Assembly: GCF_036127095.1 (NCBI RefSeq)
Contig: NZ_CP108006.1
Location: 3,844,001-3,908,000 of the forward strand
Direction of reading: 5' to 3'
Length of the DNA: 64,000 nucleotides
From: Streptomyces sp. NBC_00335
Lineage (GTDB): Bacteria; Actinomycetota; Actinomycetes; Streptomycetales; Streptomycetaceae
Positions 9,088 through 18,072 of this stretch are shown here, piece after piece (positions within the stretch are counted from its first letter, which is position 1; each line of letters starts with the position of its first letter). A model generated the notes under the pieces. It did not search any database. It saw only the letters and a list, made by a program, of their open reading frames with translations, and was not told where the DNA came from. A program made the translations under genes and the position numbers.

Positions 9088-9897
9088 ATGGAGCACAGAG
9101 GCCTCGACGCGTACGGGTACTTCGAGCGCGAAGGCTCGCTCGGGCAGGTGCAGGCCGAGTTCCGGGGGCTCGTCGCCGCCGTGCGGGAGCGGATCGGGGA
9201 GGCGTACGGGCGACGCCTGCACAGCGCCTACCTGTACGGGTCCGTGCCGCGCGGGAACGCCCGGCCCGGGCGGTCCGACCTCGACCTGCTGATCGCCCTG
9301 CACCACGCGCCCGGCGGGGAGGACCGCGACACCGCCGAGGCGCTGGCGCGCGGCATCGACGAGGAGTTCGCGGAGATCGACGGGGTCGGGATCCTGCTGT
9401 ACGGCAAGGACCGGCTGCTGAGCGAGCAGGAACGTTACGACCTGGGCTGGTTCCTCGCCTGCCTGTGCACCCCGCTGCTCGGCGCGGACCTGGCCGAGCA
9501 CCTGCCCCGCTACCGGCCCGACGGCCTGCTCGCCCGCGAGACCAACGGCGACCTCGCCGAGCTGCTGCCCAGGGTGCGCGAGCGGATCCGGGAGGCGGCC
9601 ACCCCGGAGGAGTACCGCAAGCTGTGCCGGGGCGTCTCGCGGCACCTCGTACGGACCGGGTTCACCCTCGTCATGCCGCGGTGGGGCGGCTGGACCAGCG
9701 ACCTCACCGAGTCGGCGGAGGTGTTCGCGCAGTACTACCCCGAGCGCGCCGACCAGATGCGCGCCGCTGCCGCCGCCGCGCTGGACCCGGTCGCCGACCC
9801 GGCCGTGCTGCGCGCCTACGTCGAGGACCTCGGGCCGTGGCTCGCGGACGAGTACACGACCCGGCACGGGACGAAGACGCCCCGGCCGGCGGGCTAG
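9088..9897 (+). CDS. Nucleotidyltransferase-fold protein
   Basis: A 269-residue protein with a polymerase-beta-like nucleotidyltransferase core. The motif YLYGSVPRGNARPGRSDLDLL contains the GS element and the two metal-binding aspartates (DLD), and a third acidic strand is IDGVGILLYG. The C-terminal half is helical and resembles the DUF4111/aminoglycoside adenylyltransferase arrangement. The start ATG 9088 has GGGGAAAGG nine bases upstream. It stands alone, with a convergent metallo-hydrolase downstream. The substrate is unknown; drug resistance or tRNA/protein nucleotidylation are both possible. Confidence 0.75.
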   Translation: MEHRGLDAYGYFEREGSLGQVQAEFRGLVAAVRERIGEAYGRRLHSAYLYGSVPRGNARPGRSDLDLLIALHHAPGGEDRDTAEALARGIDEEFAEIDGVGILLYGKDRLLSEQERYDLGWFLACLCTPLLGADLAEHLPRYRPDGLLARETNGDLAELLPRVRERIREAATPEEYRKLCRGVSRHLVRTGFTLVMPRWGGWTSDLTESAEVFAQYYPERADQMRAAAAAALDPVADPAVLRAYVEDLGPWLADEYTTRHGTKTPRPAG

Positions 9898-9913
9898 GCC
9901 GCCTGCGGCCCGC

Positions 9914-10759
9914 TCAGTCCGGGGCCCCGGGGATCAGCCCGTGCTCCGTCAGGTACTCCAGCTGCGCGCGTACGGACCACTCCGCGGCCGGCCACAGCGA
10001 CCGGTCCACGTCCGCGTAGACGTGGGCGACGACCGCCTCGGGGGTGACCAGGCCGTTCTCGACCGCCGTCTCGATCTGCGCGAGGCGGTGCGCCCGGTGG
10101 GCGAGGTAGAACTCCACCGCTCCCTGCGCGTCGTCCAGGACCGGCCCGTGCCCCGGGAGCACCGTGTGGACCCCGTCGTCGACCGTCAGCGAGCGCAGCC
10201 GGCGCAGGGAGTCCAGGTAGTCGCCCAGGCGCCCGTCGGGGTGCGCGACGACCGTCGTGCCCCGCCCCAGGATCGTGTCGCCGGTCAGGACCGCGCGGTC
10301 GGCGGGCAGGTGGAAGCAGAGCGAGTCCGCGGTGTGGCCGGGCGTCGGCACCACGCGCAGCTCCAGACCGCCCGTGCGGATGACGTCCCCGGCGGCCAGG
10401 CCCTCGTCGCCCAGGCGCAGGGCCGGGTCCAGGGCGCGCACCTTCGTCCGGGTCAGCTCGGCGAAGCGGGCCGCGCCCTCCGCGTGGTCGGGGTGTCCGT
10501 GGGTGAGGAGGGTGAGCGCGACCCGCTTGCCCGCCCCCTCGGCGGCGGCGATCACCGCGCGCAGGTGTACGTCGTCCAGCGGGCCGGGGTCGATCACCAC
10601 GGCCAGGTCGGAGCCGGGCTCGGAGACGAGCCAGGTGTTGGTGCCGTCGAGGGTCATCGGGGAGGCGTTCGGGGCCAGGACGTTCACCGCGCGGGCGGTG
10701 GCGGGTCCGGAGGCAACCATTCCGCGGGGCTGGCCGGGCAGGGCGGCGGCATCGGTCAT
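9914..10759 (-). CDS. Metallo-beta-lactamase-fold hydrolase (LACTB2-like)
   Basis: A 281-residue metallo-hydrolase. The zinc motif is THGHPDHAEGAA, with further ligands in PTPGHTADSLCFH, LTGDTILG and PGHGP. The last 60 residues have the winged-helix layout seen in LACTB2-type RNases (BLACT_WH region). The start overlaps the stop of the upstream Nudix gene by four bases (ATGA), so the pair is translationally coupled. The activity is likely hydrolysis of a phosphodiester or thioester; the exact substrate cannot be told. Confidence 0.85.
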   Translation of the reverse strand: MTDAAALPGQPRGMVASGPATARAVNVLAPNASPMTLDGTNTWLVSEPGSDLAVVIDPGPLDDVHLRAVIAAAEGAGKRVALTLLTHGHPDHAEGAARFAELTRTKVRALDPALRLGDEGLAAGDVIRTGGLELRVVPTPGHTADSLCFHLPADRAVLTGDTILGRGTTVVAHPDGRLGDYLDSLRRLRSLTVDDGVHTVLPGHGPVLDDAQGAVEFYLAHRAHRLAQIETAVENGLVTPEAVVAHVYADVDRSLWPAAEWSVRAQLEYLTEHGLIPGAPD

Positions 10760-11691
10760 GCGGGGGCTCCTCCGGGGTGCGCGGGGCCGGGGGTGCCGGG
10801 AGCCGTGAGGCGGACCCGCTTGGTGAACTCGTCGTGGCCCGGCCAGCTGAGCACCAGCTCCCCGTCCGTGAGGGTGGCCTGGGCGAGGACCGGGGTCAGG
10901 TCCTGGGCGCCGGCCGCCGCGAGGGCCTCCGCGGGGCTCGCGTACGGCTCCAGGGAGCGCAGGGTGGTGATGGTGGGCGGCATCATCAGCAGCTCGCCCT
11001 TGTCGTAGCCGGCGGCGGCGTCGGCCGGACGGATCCAGACCGTGCGGTCGGCCTCGGTGGAGGCGTTGCGGGTGCGCTGCCCCTCGGGGAGGGCCGCGAC
11101 GAAGAACCAGGTGTCGTAGCGGCGCGGCTCGAACTCCGGGGTGATCCAGCGGGCCCACGCGCCGAGCAGGTCGGAGCGCAGGACCAGGCCCCGCCGGTCG
11201 AGGAACTCGGCGAAGGACAGCTCACGGGCGACCAGGGCCGCGCGGGCGGCCTCCCAGTCCTCGCCGGTGGTGTCGCCGACGACGGTGTCCGCGGACTCGC
11301 CCGCGAGCAGCACCCCGGCCTCCTCGAAGGTCTCCCGGACGGCTCCGCAGACGATCGCCTGGGCGGTGGCCGGGTCGGTGCCCATGCGCTCCGCCCACTC
11401 GGCACGGCTCGGGCCGGCCCAGCCGATGAGGTGGTCCTCGTCCCGGGGGTCCACGCCGCCGCCGGGATACGCGTAGGCGCCTCCGGCGAAGGCCATCTCG
11501 ACGCGGCGGCGCAGCATGTGCACGGCGGGGCCGTCGGGGGTGTCGCGCAGCAGCATCACGGTGGCGGCGCGCCTCGGTTCCACCGGGGTGAGGGCGCCGT
11601 CCGCGAGGGCGCGGATCCGGTCGGGCCACTCCGGGGGGTACCACTGACCTCCGGCGGAGGTCTCTTGCTGACCGTACTGACCATTCGGCAT
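10756..11691 (-). CDS. Nudix hydrolase, long variant
   Basis: A 311-residue Nudix-domain protein. The fold starts at RRAATVMLLRDTPDGPAVHMLRR, the glycine turn is FAGGAYAYPGGGVDP, and the Nudix helix is GAVRETFEEAGVLL, separated from it by an insertion of about 35 residues. This long layout resembles NUDT19-like proteins. The N-terminus (MPNGQYGQQETSAGG) is probably disordered. It is the first gene of a two-gene unit with the metallo-beta-lactamase-fold hydrolase, whose start overlaps its stop. The substrate is unknown. Confidence 0.85.
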   Translation of the reverse strand: MPNGQYGQQETSAGGQWYPPEWPDRIRALADGALTPVEPRRAATVMLLRDTPDGPAVHMLRRRVEMAFAGGAYAYPGGGVDPRDEDHLIGWAGPSRAEWAERMGTDPATAQAIVCGAVRETFEEAGVLLAGESADTVVGDTTGEDWEAARAALVARELSFAEFLDRRGLVLRSDLLGAWARWITPEFEPRRYDTWFFVAALPEGQRTRNASTEADRTVWIRPADAAAGYDKGELLMMPPTITTLRSLEPYASPAEALAAAGAQDLTPVLAQATLTDGELVLSWPGHDEFTKRVRLTAPGTPGPAHPGGAPA

Positions 11692-11787
11692 GGCGGGATG
11701 CTACGGGCATCCGGGCCGATGTTCGAGGGGTGCCCCTGCCTGCCGGGCTGCGCGGGGCGAAGTTCCCAGGGCCTGCCCTGACCCGGT

Positions 11788-11884
11788 CCTCAAGCGCCGG
11801 ACGGGCTGGGAAGGGGTACCGGGCTGCGCCCGGACCCCTCTGGGGCTCCGCCCCAGACCCCGGTCCTCAAACGCCGGACGGCTG
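11788..11884 (+). repeat. Intergenic repeat cluster (copies 3 and 4 with a hairpin)
   Basis: CCTCAAGCGCCGGACGGGCTG (11788-11808) and CCTCAAACGCCGGACGGCTG (11865-11884) flank the perfect hairpin CTGGGGCTCCGCCCCAG (11840-11856). A partial extra copy (AAACGCCGGAGGGGC) follows at 11890. The 285-base gap between the Nudix and ridA genes holds nothing else I can identify. Confidence 0.6.
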
Positions 11885-11976
11885 AAGAGCAAACGCCGGA
11901 GGGGCCGGATCGTGCCCTACGGGCAGGGTCCGGCCCCTCCGGGGTAGACGTTCGGCCCCACAGGGCCGCGCCGAGG

Positions 11977-12450
11977 TCAGGCTCCAGGAACCAGTTCCAC
12001 CTGGATCTCGATCTCGACCGGGGCGTCCAGCGGGAGGACCGCCACGCCGACCGCGCTGCGGGCGTGGACGCCCTTGTCGCCGAGGACGGCGCCCAGCAGC
12101 TCGCTCGCGCCGTTCAACACGCCCGGCTGTGCCGTGAAGTCGGGGGCGGAGGCGATGAAGCCCACCACCTTCACGACGCGCGCGATCTTGTCGAGGTCGC
12201 CGATGACGGACTTCACCGCGGCCAGCGCGTTCAGCGCGCAGGTCGCGGCCAGTTCCTTGGCCTGCTCCGCCGAGACCTCCGCGCCGACCTTGCCGGTGAC
12301 CGGCAGGTTGCCCTTCACCATCGGGAGCTGCCCCGCGGTGTACACGTAGGCGCCCGAGCGCACGGCCGGCTGGTAGGTGGCCAGCGGCGGGACGACCTCG
12401 GGGAGGGTCAGGCCGAGCTCGGCCAGCTTCGCCTCGACGACTCCGCTCAT
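11977..12450 (-). CDS. RidA/YjgF family protein
   Basis: A 157-residue member of the Rid family, whose archetype hydrolyses reactive enamine/imine intermediates such as 2-aminoacrylate in the cytoplasm. The signature ARSAVGVAVLPLDAPVEIEI carries the conserved Arg that contacts the substrate carboxylate. The length exceeds the usual 125-130 residues because of an N-terminal extension (LAELGLTLPEVVPPLATYQP), typical of the YjgH-like subgroup. Its start overlaps the stop of the DUF4177 gene by ATGA, so both are one unit. Confidence 0.88.
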   Translation of the reverse strand: MSGVVEAKLAELGLTLPEVVPPLATYQPAVRSGAYVYTAGQLPMVKGNLPVTGKVGAEVSAEQAKELAATCALNALAAVKSVIGDLDKIARVVKVVGFIASAPDFTAQPGVLNGASELLGAVLGDKGVHARSAVGVAVLPLDAPVEIEIQVELVPGA

Positions 12451-12611
12451 GCCGCCTTCTCCCGCTTCAGGTAGGCCACGAGCTGCTCGGGGTTGTTCGG
12501 GCCGGGAACGACCTGGACGAGCTCCCAGCCGTCCTCGCCCCAGGTGTCCAGGATCTGCTTGGTGGCGTGGACCAGCAGCGGGACGGTCGCGTATTCGAAC
12601 TTCTTGGTCAT
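12447..12611 (-). CDS. DUF4177 small protein
   Basis: A 54-residue protein beginning MTKKFEYATVPLLVHAT and containing WGEDGWELVQVVPGP, the hallmark of DUF4177. These proteins have no assigned role. Its stop overlaps the ridA-like gene start, so it is the promoter-proximal gene of a two-gene unit. A longer upstream extension in the same frame crosses the divergent promoter region and is rejected. Confidence 0.8.
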   Translation of the reverse strand: MTKKFEYATVPLLVHATKQILDTWGEDGWELVQVVPGPNNPEQLVAYLKREKAA

Positions 12612-12687
12612 GGGAGCGAGCGTAGTGCCTGCCGTGCGGGGCCCCGCCACCACCGCCGCCGCCGGGGAGGAATTAGGCTCGGGCCCT

Positions 12688-13668
12688 GTGAGCAGGCTCC
12701 AGGTGGTCAGCGGCAAGGGCGGCACCGGCAAGACCACGGTCGCCGCGGCACTCGCGCTCGCCCTCGCACGCGAGGGCAAGCGGACTCTTCTCGTGGAGGT
12801 CGAGGGCAGGCAGGGCCTCGCCCAGGTCTTCGGGGCGGAGGCGCTCCCCTACGAGGACCGGAAGATCGCCGTCGCCTCGGGCGGCGGGGAGGTCTACGCG
12901 CTCGCCATCGACGCGGAGCGGGCGCTCCTGGACTACCTCCAGATGTTCTACAAGCTCGGCTCGGCCGGCCGCGCCCTCAAGAAGCTCGGCGCCATCGACT
13001 TCGCGACGACCATCGCGCCGGGACTGCGCGACGTGCTCCTGACGGGCAAGGCGTGCGAGGCGGTCCGGCGCAAGGACAAGTCCGGCCGGTTCGTCTACGA
13101 CCACGTGATCATGGACGCTCCGCCGACCGGGCGGATCACCCGCTTCCTGAACGTCAACGACGAGGTGGCGGGCCTGGCCCGGTTCGGGCCGATCCACAAC
13201 CAGGCGCAGGCCGTGATGAAGGTGCTCAAGTCCCCCGAGACGGCCGTGCACCTGGTCACCCTGCTGGAGGAGATGCCCGTGCAGGAGACCGCCGACGGGA
13301 TCGCCGAGCTCCGCCAGGCGGGCCTGCCGGTGGGGCGGGTCGTCGTCAACATGGTCCGGCCGCACCACCTCGACGAGGACGCCCTGCGCGCCGCCTCCGG
13401 CGAGCGGCGCTCCGACGTCTCCAGGGCGCTGTCCCGGGCCGGCCTCGGCAGCGCCCGGCGCGGCGGGCCGGCCGAACGGCTGGTGGACCCGCTGCTCGCG
13501 CAGGCCTCGGAGCACGCGAGCCGGGTGGAGCTGGAACGCGCCCAGCGCACCGTACTGGCGGGGCTGGACGTGCCGACGTACGAACTCCCCCTGCTCGGCG
13601 CGGGGATGGACCTGGCCGGGCTCTACGGGCTCGCCGCGGAGCTGCGCAAGCAGGTGGGCGAGGAATGA
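12688..13668 (+). CDS. ArsA/GET3-like P-loop ATPase, first of pair
   Basis: A 326-residue ATPase of the anion-transporting ATPase family. The deviant Walker A is VVSGKGGTGKTTVAAALA at the N-terminus, and the switch-like segment HVIMDAPPTGRITRFL follows near residue 150. No arsenite-binding cysteine cluster is apparent. Such paired ATPases precede wblA in Streptomyces, and their real role is unknown (membrane-protein targeting and anion export are alternatives). GTG 12688 is chosen since the protein then starts just before the P-loop; a longer frame would overlap the divergent DUF4177 gene. Its stop overlaps the next start (ATGA). Confidence 0.85.
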   Translation: MSRLQVVSGKGGTGKTTVAAALALALAREGKRTLLVEVEGRQGLAQVFGAEALPYEDRKIAVASGGGEVYALAIDAERALLDYLQMFYKLGSAGRALKKLGAIDFATTIAPGLRDVLLTGKACEAVRRKDKSGRFVYDHVIMDAPPTGRITRFLNVNDEVAGLARFGPIHNQAQAVMKVLKSPETAVHLVTLLEEMPVQETADGIAELRQAGLPVGRVVVNMVRPHHLDEDALRAASGERRSDVSRALSRAGLGSARRGGPAERLVDPLLAQASEHASRVELERAQRTVLAGLDVPTYELPLLGAGMDLAGLYGLAAELRKQVGEE

Positions 13669-14993
13669 GCGAGGCCGGGACCATGGAGATGACGATGGAG
13701 GCGACGACGATGGACGCTCCCCCGCGACTGGACGTCGACCGGCTGCTCGACGATCCGCAGACCCGGATCATCGTGTGCTGCGGCGCGGGCGGCGTCGGCA
13801 AGACCACGACCGCCGCGGCGCTCGGGGTACGGGCGGCCGAGCGCGGGCGCAAGGTGGTCGTCCTGACCATCGACCCGGCGCGCAGGCTGGCCCAGTCGAT
13901 GGGGATCGACTCGCTCGACAACACTCCGCGCAGAGTCACGGGCGTGCGGGGCCCGGAAGGCGCGGACGGCGGCGGCGAACTGCACGCCATGATGCTCGAC
14001 ATGAAGCGGACCTTCGACGAGATCGTCGAGGGCCACTCCGACCCCGAGCGCGCCGAGGCCATCCTCGCCAACCCCTTCTACCAGTCCCTGTCGGCCGGCT
14101 TCGCGGGCACGCAGGAGTACATGGCGATGGAGAAGCTGGGGCAGCTGAGGGCCCGGGACGACTGGGACCTGATCGTGGTGGACACCCCGCCGAGCCGCTC
14201 CGCGCTGGACTTCCTGGACGCGCCGGGGCGCCTGGGGTCCTTCCTGGACGGGAAGTTCATCCGGGTGCTGATGGCTCCGGCGAAGGTGGGCGGCCGGGCG
14301 GGGATGAAGTTCCTCAATGTCGGCATGTCGATGATGACGGGCACGCTGAGCAAGCTGATGGGTGCCTCGCTGCTGAAGGACGTACAGACCTTCGTGGCCG
14401 CCATGGACACGATGTTCGGCGGCTTCCGCACCCGCGCGGACGCCACCTTCCAGCTCCTCCAGGCTCCCGGAACGGCGTTCCTGGTGGTCTCCGCGCCCGA
14501 ACCGGACGCGCTGCGCGAGGCCGCGTACTTCGTCGAGCGGCTGGCCGCGGAACGGATGCCGCTGGCCGGGCTCGTACTGAACCGGGTGCACGGCAGCGGC
14601 GCCGAACAGCTGTCGGCGGAGCGGGCGTTGGCCGCCGCGGAGAATCTTGAAGAAGGCGGCATTGTGGATCAGGAGTCCGGGAAAGCTGGACTTCGTGACT
14701 CCACGGACCCCGCATCCGACTCCGACACCGACCCCGACGCCCGCACTGCGCGAGAGACCGGCGCCGACGCCGTAGAAGCCGACGTGGATGTGATCACGGC
14801 AGGACTGCTCCGCCTGCACGCGGAGCGCATGCAGGTCATCGCGCGCGAACAGCGCACGCGTGACCGCTTCACCTCGCTGCACCCCGAGGTGGCGGTGGCC
14901 GAAGTGGCCGCCCTGCCCGGCGACGTACACGACCTCGCCGGGCTGCGGGCCATCGGAGAGCGACTCGCGGCCGGGGTTCCGGCCGGAGCGTAG
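13665..14993 (+). CDS. ArsA/GET3-like P-loop ATPase, second of pair
   Basis: A 442-residue ATPase of the same family as its upstream partner. Walker A is CCGAGGVGKTTTAAALG near residue 40, with VVLTIDPARRLAQSMG and DLIVVDTPPSRSALDFL as the downstream nucleotide-sensing motifs. An acidic low-complexity insertion (around residues 340-370, DSTDPASDSDTDPDA) breaks the fold before the C-terminal part. The two proteins probably form a heterodimer, given that ArsA-type enzymes need two ATPase halves; this is inference. Translation is coupled to the first gene by a four-base overlap. Confidence 0.85.
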   Translation: MSEAGTMEMTMEATTMDAPPRLDVDRLLDDPQTRIIVCCGAGGVGKTTTAAALGVRAAERGRKVVVLTIDPARRLAQSMGIDSLDNTPRRVTGVRGPEGADGGGELHAMMLDMKRTFDEIVEGHSDPERAEAILANPFYQSLSAGFAGTQEYMAMEKLGQLRARDDWDLIVVDTPPSRSALDFLDAPGRLGSFLDGKFIRVLMAPAKVGGRAGMKFLNVGMSMMTGTLSKLMGASLLKDVQTFVAAMDTMFGGFRTRADATFQLLQAPGTAFLVVSAPEPDALREAAYFVERLAAERMPLAGLVLNRVHGSGAEQLSAERALAAAENLEEGGIVDQESGKAGLRDSTDPASDSDTDPDARTARETGADAVEADVDVITAGLLRLHAERMQVIAREQRTRDRFTSLHPEVAVAEVAALPGDVHDLAGLRAIGERLAAGVPAGA

Positions 14994-15021
14994 GCGTTCC
15001 TACGACGGGTGCCCAGGTGGT

Positions 15022-15372
15022 CTACCCGGCTGCCGCGTACGTCTCGTACGGAACACCGATCTCCTCATCGTCATCCATGGTGAGGATGCCCGTACTGCGC
15101 TCGTACTCCGTGCGTGCGGTTTCGAGCAGTCGCCTCCACGAGGTGACGGTGGGGCGCCGGCGCAACAGCGCACGTCGCTCCCGCTCGGTCATTCCGCCCC
15201 ACACTCCGAACTCGACACGATTGTCGAGCGCGTCGGCCAGGCACTCGGTCCGCACCGGACATCCGGTGCACACCGCCTTGGCCCTGTTCTGTGCCGCTCC
15301 TTGAACGAACAGTTCATCCGGATCGGTAGTGCGGCAGGCTGCCTGCGCACTCCAGTCGGTAACCCAGCCCAT
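15022..15372 (-). CDS. wblA: WhiB-like transcription factor WblA
   Basis: An iron-sulfur regulator of about 116 residues. The four cluster cysteines are in AACRTT and VCTGCPVRTEC, followed by the GVWGG turn and a basic tail (MTERERRALLRRR) that binds DNA. The sequence from MGWVTDWSAQAACR matches S. coelicolor WblA (SCO3579), which promotes sporulation and represses antibiotic production. I prefer ATG 15372 with GGAGAGGA ten bases upstream; an in-frame GTG at 15429 would add 19 residues. Its neighbours (two ArsA-like ATPases, divergent PBP) are those of wblA in other Streptomyces. Confidence 0.93.
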   Translation of the reverse strand: MGWVTDWSAQAACRTTDPDELFVQGAAQNRAKAVCTGCPVRTECLADALDNRVEFGVWGGMTERERRALLRRRPTVTSWRRLLETARTEYERSTGILTMDDDEEIGVPYETYAAAG

Positions 15373-15758
15373 CCCGGCGCCGTCCTCTCCCGAATCGAGG
15401 CTCCCCCACGGCGGTAGCGGCATATTCACCGCTGCCAGTTGAGGACGTTACGGAAGGCGGGCACAGTGCAACACCCCCGACGGGCCCAATCTTGAATGGT
15501 CCGAACGGACTATGGGTAAGCGGCAGATCACCCGACGGAGTGATCCTGCGACATGCCCGACCATTCCGGCGATTTGGGTGAAATCGGCGGGGCACACTGA
15601 TCACAGGAGGCTAGATTCGGACATGCGTCCACCCCATTCGGGAAGGGTGAAAAACAAGCCGAGGGGTTGATGTCCCACCGCACTGCTGTGACAGTTGAGG
15701 ACAGCTTAGGCCAAGGCATTCGCGCGTGTCCGGCGATTGAGAACGTAGGCTGCCCTCC
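15373..15758. promoter_or_regulatory. wblA/PBP divergent control region with two palindromes
   Basis: These 386 bases hold no gene. Two perfect dyads stand out: GTCCGAACGGAC (15499-15510) and GATCAC-N8-GTGATC (15526-15545). They lie 70-175 bases before the possible wblA starts and more than 200 before the PBP start, so they fit wblA control better. No specific regulator can be assigned. Confidence 0.4.
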
Positions 15759-18035
15759 ATGGGAAAGAAGCGCTCGGGCGGCGGGCTCACGGGGCCACAG
15801 CAGGCCGCCAAGTTCCTCGGTGTGTCCGTTCTCTCCGGAGTTGTACTCGCGGGGATCGCGATCCCGGGCGCCGGCGCCCTGGGACTCGCGGCCAAGGGCA
15901 CGGTCGAGGGGTTCGATGAGATCCCGGCCAATCTGAAGACTCCACCGTTGAGCCAGCGCACCACGATTCTGGACGCGGAGGGTGGCTTGATCGCCACGGT
16001 CTATTCGCGTGACCGGCAGGTGGTCCCGATCACGGCCATCTCCCCGTACATGCAGAAGGCCATCGTCGCGATCGAGGACTCCCGCTTCTACGAGCACGGC
16101 GCGGTCGACCTCAAGGGCATCCTGCGTGCGGTCAACCGCAATGCCCAGGAGGGCGGCGCGGCCCAGGGCGCGTCGACGCTGACGCAGCAGTACGTGAAGA
16201 ACGTCTTCGTCGAAGAGGCCGGCGACGACGAGACGAAGGTGCGCGAGGCCCAGGAGAAGAGCCTCGGACGCAAGATCCGCGAGCTGAAGTACTCGATCCA
16301 GGTCGAGGAGGAGCTCGGGAAGCAGAAGATCCTCGAGAACTACCTCAACATCACGTACTTCGGGCAGCAGGCGTACGGAATCGAATCCGCCGCCCGGCGC
16401 TACTTCAGCAAGCCCGCCAAGGACCTGACCCTGGAAGAGTCGGCGCTGCTGGCGGGCGTGGTGCAGTCACCGAGCCGGTACGACCCGATGAACGACTCGC
16501 AGGAGGCGATGAAGCGCCGCAACATCGTCCTCCAGCGCATGGCGGACGTCAGGGACATCTCCCAGGCCGAGGCTGATGCCGCGAAGGCGAAGCCGGTCCA
16601 GCTGAAGGTGACCAAGCCGAAGAACGGCTGCATCACCGCCGTCAAGGGCGCGGGCTTCTTCTGCGACTTCGTGCGCAACACCTTCCTCGACGACACCGCC
16701 TTCGGGAAGACCCGCGAGGACCGGGCGAAGGTCTGGAACCAGGGCGGCCTCACCGTCCGGACGACCCTGGACCCGCAGTCGCAGGACTCGGTCAACGAGT
16801 CCATCAAGGACCACGTGGACCAGGACGACAAGGTCGCCACGGCCGTCACCCTCGTCCAGCCCGGCACCGGGCGGGTCCTCGCCATGGGGCAGTCGAAGCC
16901 ATACGGCTTCGGCAAGAACGAGACCCAGATCAACTTCTCGGTGGACAAGAAGATGGGCGGCTCGAACTTCGGCTTCCCGACCGGCTCCACCTTCAAGGCC
17001 TTCGTCGCGGCCGCGGCCCTGGAGGGCGGACTGCCGCCGACGAAGATGTACCAGTCCCCGTACGACATGGACTACCCGAGCCCGGTGCGGACCTGCAGCG
17101 ACAAGCCCTGGGTCAACACCGACCGGGCCAAGGTGGAGAACGAGACCGAGTCCGAGGTCGGCCCGTACGGGATGAAGGAGGCGATGGCCAAGTCGGTCAA
17201 CACCTACTTCGTGGAGATGATCTCCGAGGTGGGCCTGTGCCCCGTCACCGAGATGACCAGCAAGCTCGGCGTGATCCCGGCCAACGGCGCCAAGCTCCCC
17301 GAGGTCCCCGCCATCGCGCTCGGCAGTGAGGGCATGTCCCCGCTGACCATGGCCAACGCCTACGCCACCTTCGCCAACCGCGGCGTGTACTGCACCCCGG
17401 TCACCATCGAGTCGATCACCGACTCGCACGGCAAGGCGCTGACCGTCCCGAAGTCCAAGTGCGGCCGCGCGATGAGCGAGACGACCGCCGACACCATCAA
17501 CACGCTGCTGCTCGGCGTGGTCGACTCCGGTACCGGCCAGAAGTCGGGTCTGTCCGACCGGCAGAGCGCGGGCAAGACGGGTACCACCGACAGCCGTTAC
17601 AACGCCTGGTTCGTCGGCTACACCCCGAACATGTCCGGCGCGACCTGGGTCGGCTCCGGCGGCGCCAAGCAGGTGTCGATGGAGAACATCACCATCGGCG
17701 GCCAGTACTACGACAAGGTCTTCGGTGGTGGCCTGCCCGGCCCGATCTGGAAGCAGGCGGTCTCCGGCGCGCTCTCCGGCCGCGAGGCCCCGGGCTTCAC
17801 CACGGTGAACATCCCCGACACCCCGAGCCCGGCCCCCGGCGGCAAGCCCAGCGGCAAGCCCACCAAGCCCGGCAAGCCGGGCCGCGACGGCAAGCCCGGT
17901 GACAGTCGGCCCGGCGGGCAGACCGCCACCGGCGGGACCGTCGGAGCCACCGGCGGAACCGACGGCGGCACGGGCGGGACCGACCCGCTCGGCGGGATCA
18001 CGTTCCCGCCGGGCATCATCGGCGGCCGCGACTAG
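15759..18035 (+). CDS. Class A penicillin-binding protein (transglycosylase/transpeptidase)
   Basis: A 758-residue bifunctional peptidoglycan synthase anchored by one N-terminal helix (VSVLSGVVLAGIAIPGAGAL). The GT51 glycosyltransferase shows AIEDSRFYEHGAVD with the catalytic Glu, and GASTLTQQYVKN. The transpeptidase has GSTFKAF (active-site Ser in SxxK), SVNTYF (SxN) and AGKTGTTDS (KTG). After the catalytic domain a Gly/Pro/Lys-rich tail of about 90 residues (GKPSGKPTKPGKPGRDGKPG) extends outside the cell. It polymerises and cross-links glycan strands. A 28-base perfect terminator follows. The divergent neighbour is wblA, as in other Streptomyces. Confidence 0.94.
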   Translation: MGKKRSGGGLTGPQQAAKFLGVSVLSGVVLAGIAIPGAGALGLAAKGTVEGFDEIPANLKTPPLSQRTTILDAEGGLIATVYSRDRQVVPITAISPYMQKAIVAIEDSRFYEHGAVDLKGILRAVNRNAQEGGAAQGASTLTQQYVKNVFVEEAGDDETKVREAQEKSLGRKIRELKYSIQVEEELGKQKILENYLNITYFGQQAYGIESAARRYFSKPAKDLTLEESALLAGVVQSPSRYDPMNDSQEAMKRRNIVLQRMADVRDISQAEADAAKAKPVQLKVTKPKNGCITAVKGAGFFCDFVRNTFLDDTAFGKTREDRAKVWNQGGLTVRTTLDPQSQDSVNESIKDHVDQDDKVATAVTLVQPGTGRVLAMGQSKPYGFGKNETQINFSVDKKMGGSNFGFPTGSTFKAFVAAAALEGGLPPTKMYQSPYDMDYPSPVRTCSDKPWVNTDRAKVENETESEVGPYGMKEAMAKSVNTYFVEMISEVGLCPVTEMTSKLGVIPANGAKLPEVPAIALGSEGMSPLTMANAYATFANRGVYCTPVTIESITDSHGKALTVPKSKCGRAMSETTADTINTLLLGVVDSGTGQKSGLSDRQSAGKTGTTDSRYNAWFVGYTPNMSGATWVGSGGAKQVSMENITIGGQYYDKVFGGGLPGPIWKQAVSGALSGREAPGFTTVNIPDTPSPAPGGKPSGKPTKPGKPGRDGKPGDSRPGGQTATGGTVGATGGTDGGTGGTDPLGGITFPPGIIGGRD

Positions 18036-18072
18036 GCACCTTGGGGCCCGTAGGCCCCGTAGGCCCCGTAGC

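Noticed and set aside
12567..13664. N-terminal extension of the second ArsA-like ATPase across the whole first ATPase
   Set aside because: The extension is Arg/Pro/Gly-rich noise in another frame of the first gene; the real start is ATG 13665 with the ATGA overlap.
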